Source: Acidisarcina sp. (GTDB lineage Bacteria > Acidobacteriota > Terriglobia > Terriglobales > Acidobacteriaceae). Taken from it: DNA of 64,000 bases. How positions within the stretch are numbered: position 1 is the first letter of the stretch; every line of letters starts with the position of its first letter. The translations under genes were made by a program, and so were the position numbers. Positions 42,664 to 52,245 of the stretch are shown here, in pieces. Below the pieces are notes generated by a model. That model was not told the origin of the DNA. It saw only the letters and a program-made list of their open reading frames with translations, and did not search any database. The DNA is taken from positions 1 through 64,000 of the forward strand of contig DATLIY010000012.1 of assembly GCA_035539175.1 (NCBI GenBank). Direction: 5' to 3'.

Positions 42664-42861
42664 AACCCTCCAGACACGATTGTATGGATATGGAACAACA
42701 TAAGTCAAATAGATGCAATGATTTAGTCATGTTTCTCCTTGCCGGATCGCAGGAACTGTGCTAGCCATTCCGGCCCATCGCATATTACTGGGATGCAACA
42801 AATGGGGAGCGTGGCCTGATACTTTGATGGAGTGTATTGCGACGGTTTCAGGAGGATCGAC

Positions 42862-43749
42862 ATGAACCAACTCCCGGAAAATCAAGGAATTCTACTACCA
42901 GACGCGGAGAAACGTCATCCTCCTGCCGGTCTGACGATCGCGGGGTTCGATCCATCTTCGGGCGCCGGCATCACCGCAGACCTGAAAGTCTTCGCCGCAC
43001 ATGGCGTCTACGGCATGGCCGCGATCACTGCGCTAACGGTGCAGTCGAGCCTCGGCGTACGGCGTTGCGAGCCGGTGGAGGCCGTCCTGCTGGCGGAGAC
43101 GCTGGAGTGCCTCTGTGCGGATGTGCGCTTTGCCGGGATCAAGATCGGGATGCTCGGGTCAGCGGCTGCGACGCGCACGGTTTCCAGCTTTCTGGCGGAG
43201 AGTGGGTGCGCCCTGGCGGGGCGGAGCCGCGTGGTTCTCGATCCTGTACTGCGCTCGACCTCAGGCCGCGCGCTGCTCGAGAGCAGCGGGGTCTCTATTC
43301 TGCGGGATCAACTGCTGGCGAATCTCGGCTGGATTACGCCGAACCTGGAGGAGATTGAGGTTTTGACGGGAATGCGTCCCGAGGGCAGGGAGGGAACGGC
43401 GGCCAGTGCACGCAGGTTGCAGGCGATGGCGGCGGAGAGGGGCAATCCTGAACTGAACGTGGTGGTTACTGGCGGGCACTTGGAACGGCCTGACGATTTT
43501 CTGCTGACCGCGGCTGGAGAAGAGATCTGGTTCGAGGGCGAGCACGTCGCCACCAGTGCGACTCACGGCACGGGATGCGCCTTCTCCACGGCGCTGTTGT
43601 GCGCACTGATGGCGGGTGATGGAGCGGTTGCGGCTGTGCGCAGTGCCAAGGCCTACGTGACCGCCGCCATGAAGGCCGCCTACCCGATGGGGCAAGGGAA
43701 GGGGCCAATGAACCATCTCTTTGGGTTCCGTTCTGGCCCCAGGGGGTAG
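42862..43749 (+). CDS. thiD: Hydroxymethylpyrimidine/phosphomethylpyrimidine kinase
   Basis: A 295-residue kinase of thiamine synthesis, phosphorylating HMP and HMP-P. GLTIAGFDPSSGAGITADLK opens the ribokinase fold; HGVYGMAAITALTVQSS follows, and the catalytic region is ATSATHGTGCAFSTALLCAL (about 230). The ATG at 42862 has GGAGG eight bases before it. It has no thiamine genes beside it. It converges on a secreted-protein gene 7 bases away. Confidence 0.94.
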   Translation: MNQLPENQGILLPDAEKRHPPAGLTIAGFDPSSGAGITADLKVFAAHGVYGMAAITALTVQSSLGVRRCEPVEAVLLAETLECLCADVRFAGIKIGMLGSAAATRTVSSFLAESGCALAGRSRVVLDPVLRSTSGRALLESSGVSILRDQLLANLGWITPNLEEIEVLTGMRPEGREGTAASARRLQAMAAERGNPELNVVVTGGHLERPDDFLLTAAGEEIWFEGEHVATSATHGTGCAFSTALLCALMAGDGAVAAVRSAKAYVTAAMKAAYPMGQGKGPMNHLFGFRSGPRG

Positions 43750-43756
43750 CTGATCG

Positions 43757-45034
43757 CTACCGCGCTGCCAGGTCAATCTCGACGCGGGTGTTTCTGGGGA
43801 ACGAGACGTCTTTACCCCGGGCGATCCAGCGGCGATAGACGTTCTTGGCCAGCGCGTAATAGGCGAATCCCGAGGCGACATTTTTATCGGCGAGGGCCAT
43901 TGATACGAAACGGCCCATCATGCCGAAGCCATTGCTCACGACGGCAGAGTTGAGGAGATTGCCGCCGTCGTCACCCTGGGAGGCAGCGGCCAGTACGGCG
44001 AGGGTGAGTGTGCCGAGCGCGCGGTTGGGAGTGGTGGCGCGGGTGCCGCCTTCTGAATCGATGGCGATATTGGCTCCCTTTGCGCCCTCGGCGCCAACCA
44101 CAACCCCATGGGTTGGGATCGAGTTCTCCGCCATTTCAATCTTGCGGAAGGAGAATCGGAGCTGCCCATTTTTCCCAAACATTCCGGCGGGATGGGATTC
44201 AACCACCGAGCCCGTGAGAATCGTCCCCTCCGGTAGAAGAAGGTGCTCATGCTTCTGATCGAAGAGGGGCTTGGACAGGACGGCTTCCACGGGCATCCCT
44301 ACCGGACTCTTCGCAGAAGTCAGATCTTCGGTTAGCCGGGCTTCGATGGTTCCCGTGGGCGGCTTTGTCCCGGAAAGCTCAGCGAGGGGCAAAGCGGCAG
44401 CCGTATCTTCGGGTTGAGGGATCGCCAAGGGCCTTGCCAGCTCCGCGTCAAACTGGTCTCCGGTCCACAGGTTCTGTGGGTGGTACGGCATCATCCGGTA
44501 TACGACCTGACGCAGCCGCTCACCTCTTCCCGGACTGGCGTATTGGTGGAGGAAGTCACGCCTGCGGACGTTCCACTCTGTCTTCACGCGGCCCTTGGGA
44601 GAGTTATCGGGTGCCGCGGTGGACATGTGGACGACAACTGCGTTCCGCTTGACGGCGGTGGCGGAGAATTCCAATTGGCTGCCATCCGGCAATTGCAGCC
44701 GGTCGAATTGAACTTCAGGCTCGGCCAGCGGGGTGAAGTCTCCGTCGAGCATGGCGTTGATGCGGAGCCCTCGCTTTACAGGATGGCGGCCGGTGACCAC
44801 TCCATACACAGGGGTATCGACCGGTAGAACGATGTGATCGACGAGATAGAGAGCTGAGGTGAGACGCCCCTCTACCTGGGTGCCGGTGCGGATCGGGTAG
44901 CGATGGTCGAGGGCGATGCGCAGCGGAAAACCTGCGGGCAGGGTCGCGGCTGGGGACCCCGTTTGTGATTGCAGCGCATGGGGAAACAGTAATAGGGCAG
45001 CAACGCCTGGAAGCAGTCGGCCGAGCATGTCCAA
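43757..45034 (-). CDS. Secreted protein of unknown function
   Basis: A 425-residue protein with an N-terminal hydrophobic signal (LPGVAALLLFPHALQSQ). Repeated beta-strand patterns appear (PLRIALDHRYPIRTGTQVEG, then VYGVVTGRHPVKRGLRINAM and LLPEGTILTGSVVESHPAG). The repeated idea V-x-G-x-V/L near a small basic residue suggests tandem beta domains. I do not recognise the family. It is likely periplasmic or outer-membrane associated. Confidence 0.65.
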   Translation of the reverse strand: MDMLGRLLPGVAALLLFPHALQSQTGSPAATLPAGFPLRIALDHRYPIRTGTQVEGRLTSALYLVDHIVLPVDTPVYGVVTGRHPVKRGLRINAMLDGDFTPLAEPEVQFDRLQLPDGSQLEFSATAVKRNAVVVHMSTAAPDNSPKGRVKTEWNVRRRDFLHQYASPGRGERLRQVVYRMMPYHPQNLWTGDQFDAELARPLAIPQPEDTAAALPLAELSGTKPPTGTIEARLTEDLTSAKSPVGMPVEAVLSKPLFDQKHEHLLLPEGTILTGSVVESHPAGMFGKNGQLRFSFRKIEMAENSIPTHGVVVGAEGAKGANIAIDSEGGTRATTPNRALGTLTLAVLAAASQGDDGGNLLNSAVVSNGFGMMGRFVSMALADKNVASGFAYYALAKNVYRRWIARGKDVSFPRNTRVEIDLAAR

Positions 45035-45118
45035 TTCCTCTCGAAGCGCAGAGGAAGACCCGCGGCATGCGGGGTTCTCCGGCCATTGCTCTCACACTAG
45101 CGAACTACGGAAAGCACG

Positions 45119-45589
45119 TCAAACGTGGTTTTTTGTCTTTGTGGAAAGGTGGGACAGGTGCCGCTGGTCCCGGCGGGGGTGGTCCGGACTCTTCAGATCC
45201 TCCTGTACGGGAAGGAACCGCCGCAGGTAGAGGAGGGGGTCCTCGGAGACCGCCATCTCCCGCAGGTGATACCGCCAGACATCAGCCTTTAAGGTTCTCC
45301 GGGTAAATGCCTTGCGGGTTACGGTGACGATCTGGCCGTTGGGGTCTCTGCGGGTATAGCTGACGGCAGGGACAACAAAACTCATCTGCGTACCCTGCTT
45401 CCAGAAGCAGCGGGCAAAGGAATGCGAGAAGACAAGGGCATAGTAGCGTGAGCCCTCTGAGAGCAGGTCGATCGCAGCACTGGAGCCGGGCCACTCCCGT
45501 TGCAGATTCGTCCGAAACCATTTGCGAAACTCAAAACCATTGACCTTGGCGTGACTTATCAGGATGCGGAGCATGGCTTGACGCGTCAT
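45119..45589 (-). CDS. Hypothetical protein
   Basis: A 156-residue protein from the ATG at 45589 (MTRQAMLRILISHAKVNGFE), an in-frame alternative to 45604. The first part is mixed alpha-beta and aromatic-rich (FRKWFRTNLQREWPGSSAAI, then YYALVFSHSFARCFWK), followed by a polar, basic C-terminus. No signal peptide or known domain is seen. It is an unknown protein; coding character is fair. Confidence 0.55.
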   Translation of the reverse strand: MTRQAMLRILISHAKVNGFEFRKWFRTNLQREWPGSSAAIDLLSEGSRYYALVFSHSFARCFWKQGTQMSFVVPAVSYTRRDPNGQIVTVTRKAFTRRTLKADVWRYHLREMAVSEDPLLYLRRFLPVQEDLKSPDHPRRDQRHLSHLSTKTKNHV

Positions 45590-45876
45590 TCTGAATCCTC
45601 GCACGATCGTTGTGCCACGCAGAGCTGGTCACGCAGCCAGGCCATTGACTGGGCGCCGGCCAGCGGAAGGCTAAGAACCACAAAGGAACACGCTAAAATA
45701 TCCGGGCCATGATCTTCCGTCAAGATGACAAAAGGCTACGCCAGAATCCGAAGTGTTAACCATTTCTACATCTACCGGCCATAAGGCTTTCCCTTTGATG
45801 CGATGAGATTAGACTGGATGGCAAGCGGTGGAACGGCTTCCTGCTGCCAGGGCCCGGTTGCCTCGCTTGAGGGAGA

Positions 45877-47112
45877 GTGGCTCTGAGAAGGAAATGGACG
45901 CGCAGTGCGGCGCTCGTCGCCGGTATCCTGCTGCTGATTGCAGCCAGCAACATTTGTATTGCGGCGAATGGCGGCGGTGTCAGCACGAACCCGTTGAACT
46001 ATGATCCGCTGGTTCGCGAGGCCTACCAGCGCTTTTATATCCTGGATTATGAAGGTGCTCTAACACGGTTTCAGCACGTGGCGGATACACATCCCGATGA
46101 GCCGCTGGCCACCGATTACGTGCTGAATGCCAACATATTCCGCGAACTTTATCGCCTGGATCTGCTGGATACGACGTTTTATGCCAACGATGGCTTCCTG
46201 ACGGGAAAGCATCCGGCGCCAGAGGATCCCCAGGCGCGGCAGCGCATCTTCGCACTGACCGATCATGCCGTGGATCTGGCGAACCGTCGTCTGAGCGCGA
46301 ATCCGCGAGACGTGGATGCCCTGTTTTCGCGAGCATGGGCGCGCAGCCTGAAGGCGGCCTACATCGCCATGGTGGAGCGGGGCTTCAGCGGCGGCTTCCA
46401 CCTTGCCAATCAGGCGCGCAGCGATGATGAAAAAGTGCTCGAGATCGATCCCAACTATGTGGATGCCAAGATGGTGCTCGGGATCTATCAATATGTGGTG
46501 GGGGCTCTGCCGCTGCCATTCAAGATCATGATCGGCTTCGTCGGGATTCATGGGTCGAAGGACACCGGCATGCGAATGCTGCGGGACTGCGCCAGCCGGG
46601 GCGTAATCACGCAAGTGGAATCGAAGACGGTCATCGCTCTCTTTCTGCGGCGCGAGGGTAAGTATGGGCAGGCCGTCGAAGTCGCTCGCCAACTGAAACA
46701 GGCGTATCCACGAGGTTTTCTGTTTGGGGTAGAGGAGGCCAACCTGCTGAAGGACGCGGGCCAGGGAACGCAGGCCATTGCCGCCTACCGGACACTGCTG
46801 GAACAGGCCCGCAAGCCGGGGTACTATCCGTCGGCGCACGTGGATTTGGCGTGGTTCGGGCTGGCGGATTCCCTGCGAGGACAGAAGCTCTACAGTGAGT
46901 CCGCCGCCGCATACCAGCATGCGGCATGGGAGCCGGGAACGGGAGCGGAGTTGAAGCGCCGTTCCCTGGTAGCTGCGGGAGAAGTTTTTGATCTGATGAA
47001 GGAGCGGAACCGGGCGCTCGATAGCTATCGTGCGGCAATCAACGCTGGACCGGATTCGACCCAGGCCGACCTGGCGCGCAAGTATATCCGGTCACCCTAC
47101 TCGGGCAGGTAG
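45877..47112 (+). CDS. Exported TPR-repeat protein
   Basis: A 411-residue protein that starts at GTG 45877 with GGGAG just before it. A signal-like stretch follows (SAALVAGILLLIAASNICIA). The rest is helical with tetratricopeptide-like pairs, for example YEGALTRFQHVADTHPDEPL, AVEVARQLKQAYPRGF and RALDSYRAAINAGPDS. Such proteins act as periplasmic scaffolds. No enzyme motif is seen. It stands alone between a gap of 287 bases and the PspC-like gene. Confidence 0.78.
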   Translation: MALRRKWTRSAALVAGILLLIAASNICIAANGGGVSTNPLNYDPLVREAYQRFYILDYEGALTRFQHVADTHPDEPLATDYVLNANIFRELYRLDLLDTTFYANDGFLTGKHPAPEDPQARQRIFALTDHAVDLANRRLSANPRDVDALFSRAWARSLKAAYIAMVERGFSGGFHLANQARSDDEKVLEIDPNYVDAKMVLGIYQYVVGALPLPFKIMIGFVGIHGSKDTGMRMLRDCASRGVITQVESKTVIALFLRREGKYGQAVEVARQLKQAYPRGFLFGVEEANLLKDAGQGTQAIAAYRTLLEQARKPGYYPSAHVDLAWFGLADSLRGQKLYSESAAAYQHAAWEPGTGAELKRRSLVAAGEVFDLMKERNRALDSYRAAINAGPDSTQADLARKYIRSPYSGR

Positions 47113-47240
47113 AAGCTGATTGCCGAGGGCTCGGAGCCACCGACAGCAGAGGCAAAAAGGCGGTGGAACTTTCCTGCACAAGCGTGCGTAACTGAAAAGA
47201 CAGGGAGCGCGCGGCTGACCGCGCGGATCGAAAGGAATCT

Positions 47241-47588
47241 ATGGCAATGTATTGCAAGAGTTGCGGCGCCAGCCTACCTGAAAATGTTCGCTTCTGCTCG
47301 TCGTGTGGAACGGCGACCGGTTTCTCCGGGCAGCCTGTACCGGCTGTGCGGAGTCCGCTGACGCGTCCCCGGGAGGGGCGGCAGATTGCAGGCGTCTGCG
47401 CGGGGTTTGCAAGAAGCTACGGCTGGGATATTCTGCTGATCCGCATCCTGATGGTTGTGGGCGGCATCTTCATCTTCCCAGTGCCGGAGGTTGCCTACAT
47501 CGTGGCGTGGCTGGCCATGCCGGAAGATCCGTTGAGCCTGCCATCGACGACGAGCGTGCCACCGGGTAATGTCTCCCCATCATCGTAG
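47241..47588 (+). CDS. PspC-domain protein with zinc ribbon
   Basis: A 115-residue protein with an N-terminal zinc ribbon (MYCKSCGASLPENVRFCSSC, two CxxC pairs) and a PspC domain (REGRQIAGVCAGFARSYGWD, then ILLIRILMVVGGIFIFPVP and IVAWLAMPED) with two hydrophobic segments. PspC proteins sit in the membrane and link stress sensing to the Psp response. No other psp gene is in the window. Confidence 0.88.
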   Translation: MAMYCKSCGASLPENVRFCSSCGTATGFSGQPVPAVRSPLTRPREGRQIAGVCAGFARSYGWDILLIRILMVVGGIFIFPVPEVAYIVAWLAMPEDPLSLPSTTSVPPGNVSPSS

Positions 47589-47623
47589 TAGCTGCCTTAG
47601 AATTCGATGAGGGGTGACGCGGC

Positions 47624-48424
47624 ATGATCTACCGCTCGGGAGAGACAGAGCTTTTTTACGCCACCAGTGGAGATGGACCTGAGGTAGTGCTGCTCCATCC
47701 AACGCCGGTGGACCATCGCTTCTGGCTGCCGATGGCTGCCTTTGTCGAGGGCTACCACCTGATCCTGCCGGATCTGCGGGGACATGGCCGGTCGCAGTTG
47801 GGAGATGCGACGGGACGGGCCCCTTTGTCGATACGGGTGCTGGCGGAGGACGCGCTGCGGCTGCTGGACAAGCTGGAGATTGAAAAGGCATTCCTCTGCG
47901 GCTGCTCCATCGGTGGGTATGTGCTCTACGAGTTGTGGCGTCAGGCTCCGGAGCGGATAGCCGGCATGGCCATCTTCTGCAGCAAGCCCCAGCCGGACAG
48001 CCCGGCAAGCAAGGCCAGGCGGCAGGAGACGATCGCGGAGATTCAGGCACACGGGACGGATAAATTCTTCGATGCGATGGCGCAGTCTCTGCTGGGCGCT
48101 TCTGCCAGGCAGCGAAACCCCGCGCTTGCGGGAACGGTTCGCGAAATGATGCGGATGGAACCCGAAGCGGTGATCGAGATCCAGCGGGCGCTTGGAGACC
48201 GGCCGGATTCCATGCCCACCATCAAGACGATCGACGTACCGCTGCTGGCCGTGGCAGGCGGTGAGGATACTTCCAGCTCGCCGTCGGAGATGGAGGTGCT
48301 CGGCCAACTGGTTCACGGCGCGGAATACCACATGATCTCCGACGCCGGTCATTATGCAGCGCTGGAACAACCAGAGCGCGTCGGCACGATGCTCGGCCAC
48401 TTCCTGGACCGGAAGTATCGTTAA
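47624..48424 (+). CDS. Alpha/beta hydrolase
   Basis: A 266-residue hydrolase. The oxyanion region is VVLLHPTPVDHRFWLPM, the nucleophile elbow is FLCGCSIGGYVLYEL (Ser in G-x-S-x-G, about residue 91), and the acid and His are near LLAVAGGEDTSSS and ISDAGHYAALEQPE (His about residue 245). The cap domain is around 130-200. Substrate unknown. It stands 36 bases after the PspC-like gene and may be co-transcribed. Confidence 0.88.
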   Translation: MIYRSGETELFYATSGDGPEVVLLHPTPVDHRFWLPMAAFVEGYHLILPDLRGHGRSQLGDATGRAPLSIRVLAEDALRLLDKLEIEKAFLCGCSIGGYVLYELWRQAPERIAGMAIFCSKPQPDSPASKARRQETIAEIQAHGTDKFFDAMAQSLLGASARQRNPALAGTVREMMRMEPEAVIEIQRALGDRPDSMPTIKTIDVPLLAVAGGEDTSSSPSEMEVLGQLVHGAEYHMISDAGHYAALEQPERVGTMLGHFLDRKYR

Positions 48425-48523
48425 GGTCGGACTGGGAAACAGCCGGAAGCCGGTTTGGAAAAATCCGTAATCCTCGATAGTCTCAAAGCAACTCTTTGTA
48501 AATTTGCGTTGCGCTGAGGCTCC

Positions 48524-49801
48524 TTGAACTCGAATCGACCTTTTCTTTATCCCGGAAAAAATGCACCGTTGCACTGCGGACCTTTACGGATGGACAGCCT
48601 TGTCCGCAAGTTTGGCACGCCTCTCTATGTCTACTCCGCCGATGAGATATTGGGGCGGCTGGAGATGTTTGGCAAAGCCTTCGCCAGCACCGACCACCTT
48701 GTCTGCTACTCGGTGAAGGCGAATTCCAGCCTGGCAATCCTGCGGCTGCTGAACGAGCGCGGCTCCGGGTTCGATATTGTTTCCGGTGGTGAGCTGGAGC
48801 GCGTGCTTGCGGTCAGCAGGGAAGCGGCAACGCGGGTGGTCTTTTCCGGAGTGGGCAAAACCGCCGCGGAGATCGACCTTGCGCTGGATGCGGACATTCT
48901 CATCTTCAACGTGGAAAGTGCAGCGGAGCTTGCCGTGCTGGCCGAGAGGGCGAAGAAGAAGAAACGGCGCGCACGCTTTGCCCTGCGGGTCAATCCGGAT
49001 GTATTCGCGGAGACGCACCCGTATATTTCCACGGGTTTGCGGGAACACAAATTCGGGATCGACATCCATGCCGCTCGCCGCATCTATCGCGAGGCAGTGG
49101 CGTCGCGCTGGCTGGAGCCGACAGGTGTCAGCGTCCACATCGGCTCGCAGATCCGGTCGGCGGAGCCGTTCGGTGCGGCGATGGCGCGTGTCGCCAGGCT
49201 GGTGCGGGAGCTGCATGCCGACGGAATCCAGATCAGGAGTGTGGATGCCGGAGGGGGACTTGGTATTGAGTATCGCGCGGGATACAGTTTTCACGCTGAG
49301 GAGAAGGTGGCGGAATATGCCGCGGCGATGACGGGCGCGCTGGAAGGAGTTCCCGTGAAACTGCTGCTGGAGCCGGGCCGTTTTCTGGTGGCGCAGGCAG
49401 GAGCGCTGGTGGCACGAGTGCTCTACGTGAAAAAGAATGGCAAGAAGACGTTTGTAGTGACGGACGCGGGAATGAATGACCTGATTCGGCCCTCGCTCTA
49501 CCAGGCGCACCACGAGATTGTGCCTCTGCTGCCGAGGGCTGGTCGCAAGCGCGTCGTCGATGTCGTGGGTCCCGTCTGCGAGTCGGGAGACTTCTTTGCC
49601 CGGGATCGCGAGATGCCTCCGGTGGAACAGGGCGATCTGGTCGCTATCCTGGATGCGGGAGCCTACGGCATGTCGCTGAGCTCAAACTACAACACGCGCC
49701 CAAGACCTGCCGAGGTTCTGGTTGAAGGGAAGAAGGCGCGCCTCATTCGCCGGAGGGAGACGATGAAGGATCTGCTGGGGCCTGAGCTGGATCTGGCGTA
49801 G
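48524..49801 (+). CDS. lysA: Diaminopimelate decarboxylase
   Basis: The 425-residue PLP enzyme that makes lysine from meso-diaminopimelate. The PLP lysine is in LVCYSVKANSSLAILRLLNE (about residue 65), with SGFDIVSGGELERVL, and VSVHIGSQI (about 205) follows; the C-terminal CESGDFFARDREMP and DAGAYGMSLSSNYNTRPRP match the family. It begins at TTG 48524 with GAGG close by. Length is normal. Confidence 0.96.
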   Translation: MNSNRPFLYPGKNAPLHCGPLRMDSLVRKFGTPLYVYSADEILGRLEMFGKAFASTDHLVCYSVKANSSLAILRLLNERGSGFDIVSGGELERVLAVSREAATRVVFSGVGKTAAEIDLALDADILIFNVESAAELAVLAERAKKKKRRARFALRVNPDVFAETHPYISTGLREHKFGIDIHAARRIYREAVASRWLEPTGVSVHIGSQIRSAEPFGAAMARVARLVRELHADGIQIRSVDAGGGLGIEYRAGYSFHAEEKVAEYAAAMTGALEGVPVKLLLEPGRFLVAQAGALVARVLYVKKNGKKTFVVTDAGMNDLIRPSLYQAHHEIVPLLPRAGRKRVVDVVGPVCESGDFFARDREMPPVEQGDLVAILDAGAYGMSLSSNYNTRPRPAEVLVEGKKARLIRRRETMKDLLGPELDLA

Positions 49802-49825
49802 GCCCCGGAGGTTCTTATCGGCCCA

Positions 49826-50314
49826 TTACCGACCCTGGGATCGAGTAGCCGACAGGGTGTTGGATTCGTCCAGCAGGCTGGAAGTATCTTGTGGCCGGGG
49901 TGTCGCGTCCAACGTCGTCGCATCCGGAACGGTGCGGGAACCACCTGGATTCGACGGTCCCAGTCCCAGTTTGATGAGCGCGCGCGAGTCGGGCATGATC
50001 TTGGTTTGCCAGCCGTGGTCGGCCTGGAAACGCCGCATCGCATCCTGCGTCTCTGCGTCCCACTGGCCGGAAGGCTCACCAGACAGATAATTCTCGTGGA
50101 TCAGAGCCAGTTGGATCTCTCTCGCACGATCGGGATCGATTTGCCGCTGCCCTCTGACCTTGGAAATCTTGGGTTTCTTGCTCTTATGACTGGTGGTTGC
50201 GGTCGTTCTGCTGTGCCTGCCGGTGGGTGCGTGGCGGTAGTGGCTGGCGTACGTGGCGGGAGCAGCGAGCGCAATGAGGAGCGTAAGGGATAAGCTTGCC
50301 CGAAGAAGGAACAT
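49826..50314 (-). CDS. Exported peptidoglycan-binding-domain protein
   Basis: A 162-residue protein with a signal peptide (LSLTLLIALAAPATYA), a basic linker (KSKKPKISKVRGQRQ) and a PG_binding_1-like domain: REIQLALIHENYLSGEPSGQ, then DAMRRFQADHGWQTKIMPDS and RALIKLGLG. It probably binds cell wall. The C-terminal tail is Ser/Pro-rich. It converges on lysA, 24 bases away. Confidence 0.82.
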   Translation of the reverse strand: MFLLRASLSLTLLIALAAPATYASHYRHAPTGRHSRTTATTSHKSKKPKISKVRGQRQIDPDRAREIQLALIHENYLSGEPSGQWDAETQDAMRRFQADHGWQTKIMPDSRALIKLGLGPSNPGGSRTVPDATTLDATPRPQDTSSLLDESNTLSATRSQGR

Positions 50315-50457
50315 CTGAAAAAACCTCTTTTAGATACAAATTATATCGAGCACCAGGCAGAGCAGACTACAGCTTCCTAACTAGAATGCAGGAACGTGTA
50401 CCGGCGCTCAAGGAAAATCCTCGGGCGCCGGTGTCACTTTTGGGGCAGGCACTACGG

Positions 50458-52095
50458 TTACGGCAGCGTGCCACCCACGTAGTTCACGCCTCCTTTGGGC
50501 TGGCGCGGATCGACTATCTGGAAGACAACGTCCGAGCCGGACTTAAGCCCGTTGACCGCGTTGCGGAACTGCTCGACGTTTGCAACCGGCTGTCTGTTGA
50601 TCTGGACGATGACCAGTCCAGATACAAGATTGATCTCGTCGGCGAACGATCCTGGTTTCACGGACTGGATCTGGACCCCGTGAAGGCCGGTCTTCGAGGC
50701 CATATCGCCTGGCAGATCGCGTACCGAGATGCCAAGTTTGGCCTGTCCAGCGTCATCGGATCCGGGAGCGTTCTCCTGACTGTTGTCAGCCGATGTGCCG
50801 GGAGCGAAGACCTTGGTGCGGTCGCCGATCATCACGCTGGCAGTGGCTTCCTTGCCGTCGCGAACATAACCGAGGCGGACCGAGGAGCCGATTTTGCGGC
50901 TGGCGATCTCGGAGACAAGCTCATCGCCATCCTTGATCTTCTTCCCATCCACGCTGGTGATGATGTCGCCCGCCTTGAGGCCGGCCTTATCCGCTGGCTG
51001 TCCGGGCTGAACCGCGTTGATCAGCACGCCGTTCTTAAAGCCATAGACACGGCCTACGGCACTGGGAAGATTGGGCTGGAAGGAGATTCCGATCGATCCG
51101 CGAGTGACCTTATGCGTAGGACCGATGAGGTCGTTATAGGTAGCGATAACGGTGTTGGAGGGCATGGCGAAACCCACACCCTGATAGCCAGCTGACTGCG
51201 TATAAATGGCGGTATTGACGCCGACAACTTCGCCCGCCATGTTGACCAGAGGGCCGCCGGAGTTGCCGGGGTTGATGGCCGCATCGGTCTGAATGAAGTG
51301 CTGGAACTGACCTGCGGCACCGGGCTGAATGGTCCGGTTTTTCGCCGAGACGATTCCGGCGGTGACGGTTTGCGAGAGGCTGAACGGGCTGCCAATAGCG
51401 ATCACCCAATCTCCCACCTGCGCGGCGTCACTGTTGCCCAGCTTCACGGTTGGCAGCGGTTCCTTGCTGTCGATCTTGATGACGGCGAGATCGGTGTCCT
51501 TATCGGTGCCGATTACGCGAGCCGGACGGCCCATATCTCCGCCATCGGGATCGGTGGACAGCTTGACGTAGATCTTATCGGCCTTCTCGACGACGTGGTT
51601 GTTGGTGATGATGTAGCCCTTGGGGTCCACGATGAAGCCGGAGCCGAGGGATTGGCGCATGCCGCCGCCATCATCCATGCCGTCCTCGCCATCACCGCCT
51701 CCGAAGAAGCGATTAAAAAAGTCCTGGAAGTTCTGGCCATCCTGGCCGCTGCCATCGCCTTCTTCATCGCCGCTGTCGGGGCCATTGGGAGTCGGCATTG
51801 CGCGTCCATGGGGATTCCGCCGTCCGCGGGCACTCTGCTGCTTCGGCAGGGTCTCCGTATTGATGTTGACGACGGCAGGGCCAACCTCTTTCGCGATCTG
51901 CGAAAAGGTGTTGGAGAGGGTAACGGGATTGGGGACCTTCAACGGGGTGGCATCCGAGCTATCTGCCTGTACCTCTTTCCCTTTGACGCCGTGGGTGATG
52001 ACCGAGCCAACGAGGACACCGACAGAGAGCGTGGCGAGGATGGTGAAGACGGATGCAAGCCGGCGAACACGGAAGCGTTCGAGCAACGAATTCAT
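50458..52095 (-). CDS. Do-type periplasmic serine endoprotease (DegQ/HtrA family)
   Basis: A 545-residue exported protease. The N-terminus has a membrane segment (LASVFTILATLSVGVLVGSV). The trypsin-like domain has the catalytic His in YIITNNHVVEKADKIYV, Asp in DKDTDLAVIKID and Ser in INPGNSGGPLVNMAGE. Two PDZ domains follow (from about residues 330 and 440; AGLKAGDIITSVDGKKI). An acidic glycine-rich loop (FGGGDGEDGMDDGGGM) is inserted before the His. It degrades misfolded envelope proteins. Confidence 0.93.
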   Translation of the reverse strand: MNSLLERFRVRRLASVFTILATLSVGVLVGSVITHGVKGKEVQADSSDATPLKVPNPVTLSNTFSQIAKEVGPAVVNINTETLPKQQSARGRRNPHGRAMPTPNGPDSGDEEGDGSGQDGQNFQDFFNRFFGGGDGEDGMDDGGGMRQSLGSGFIVDPKGYIITNNHVVEKADKIYVKLSTDPDGGDMGRPARVIGTDKDTDLAVIKIDSKEPLPTVKLGNSDAAQVGDWVIAIGSPFSLSQTVTAGIVSAKNRTIQPGAAGQFQHFIQTDAAINPGNSGGPLVNMAGEVVGVNTAIYTQSAGYQGVGFAMPSNTVIATYNDLIGPTHKVTRGSIGISFQPNLPSAVGRVYGFKNGVLINAVQPGQPADKAGLKAGDIITSVDGKKIKDGDELVSEIASRKIGSSVRLGYVRDGKEATASVMIGDRTKVFAPGTSADNSQENAPGSDDAGQAKLGISVRDLPGDMASKTGLHGVQIQSVKPGSFADEINLVSGLVIVQINRQPVANVEQFRNAVNGLKSGSDVVFQIVDPRQPKGGVNYVGGTLP

Positions 52096-52245
52096 TCAGG
52101 TCTTACCTCATATCTTTCGAAACGATCTTGTAGTCAGGACTTTCCGGGGAGTCCACAGAGCACAGCGTCCGTCATAACAGTATAACGGCCCACCCCGGAG
52201 GGTTCACGCACTGTTTCCCATTTAGACGCGAAACGGGGGAAACAG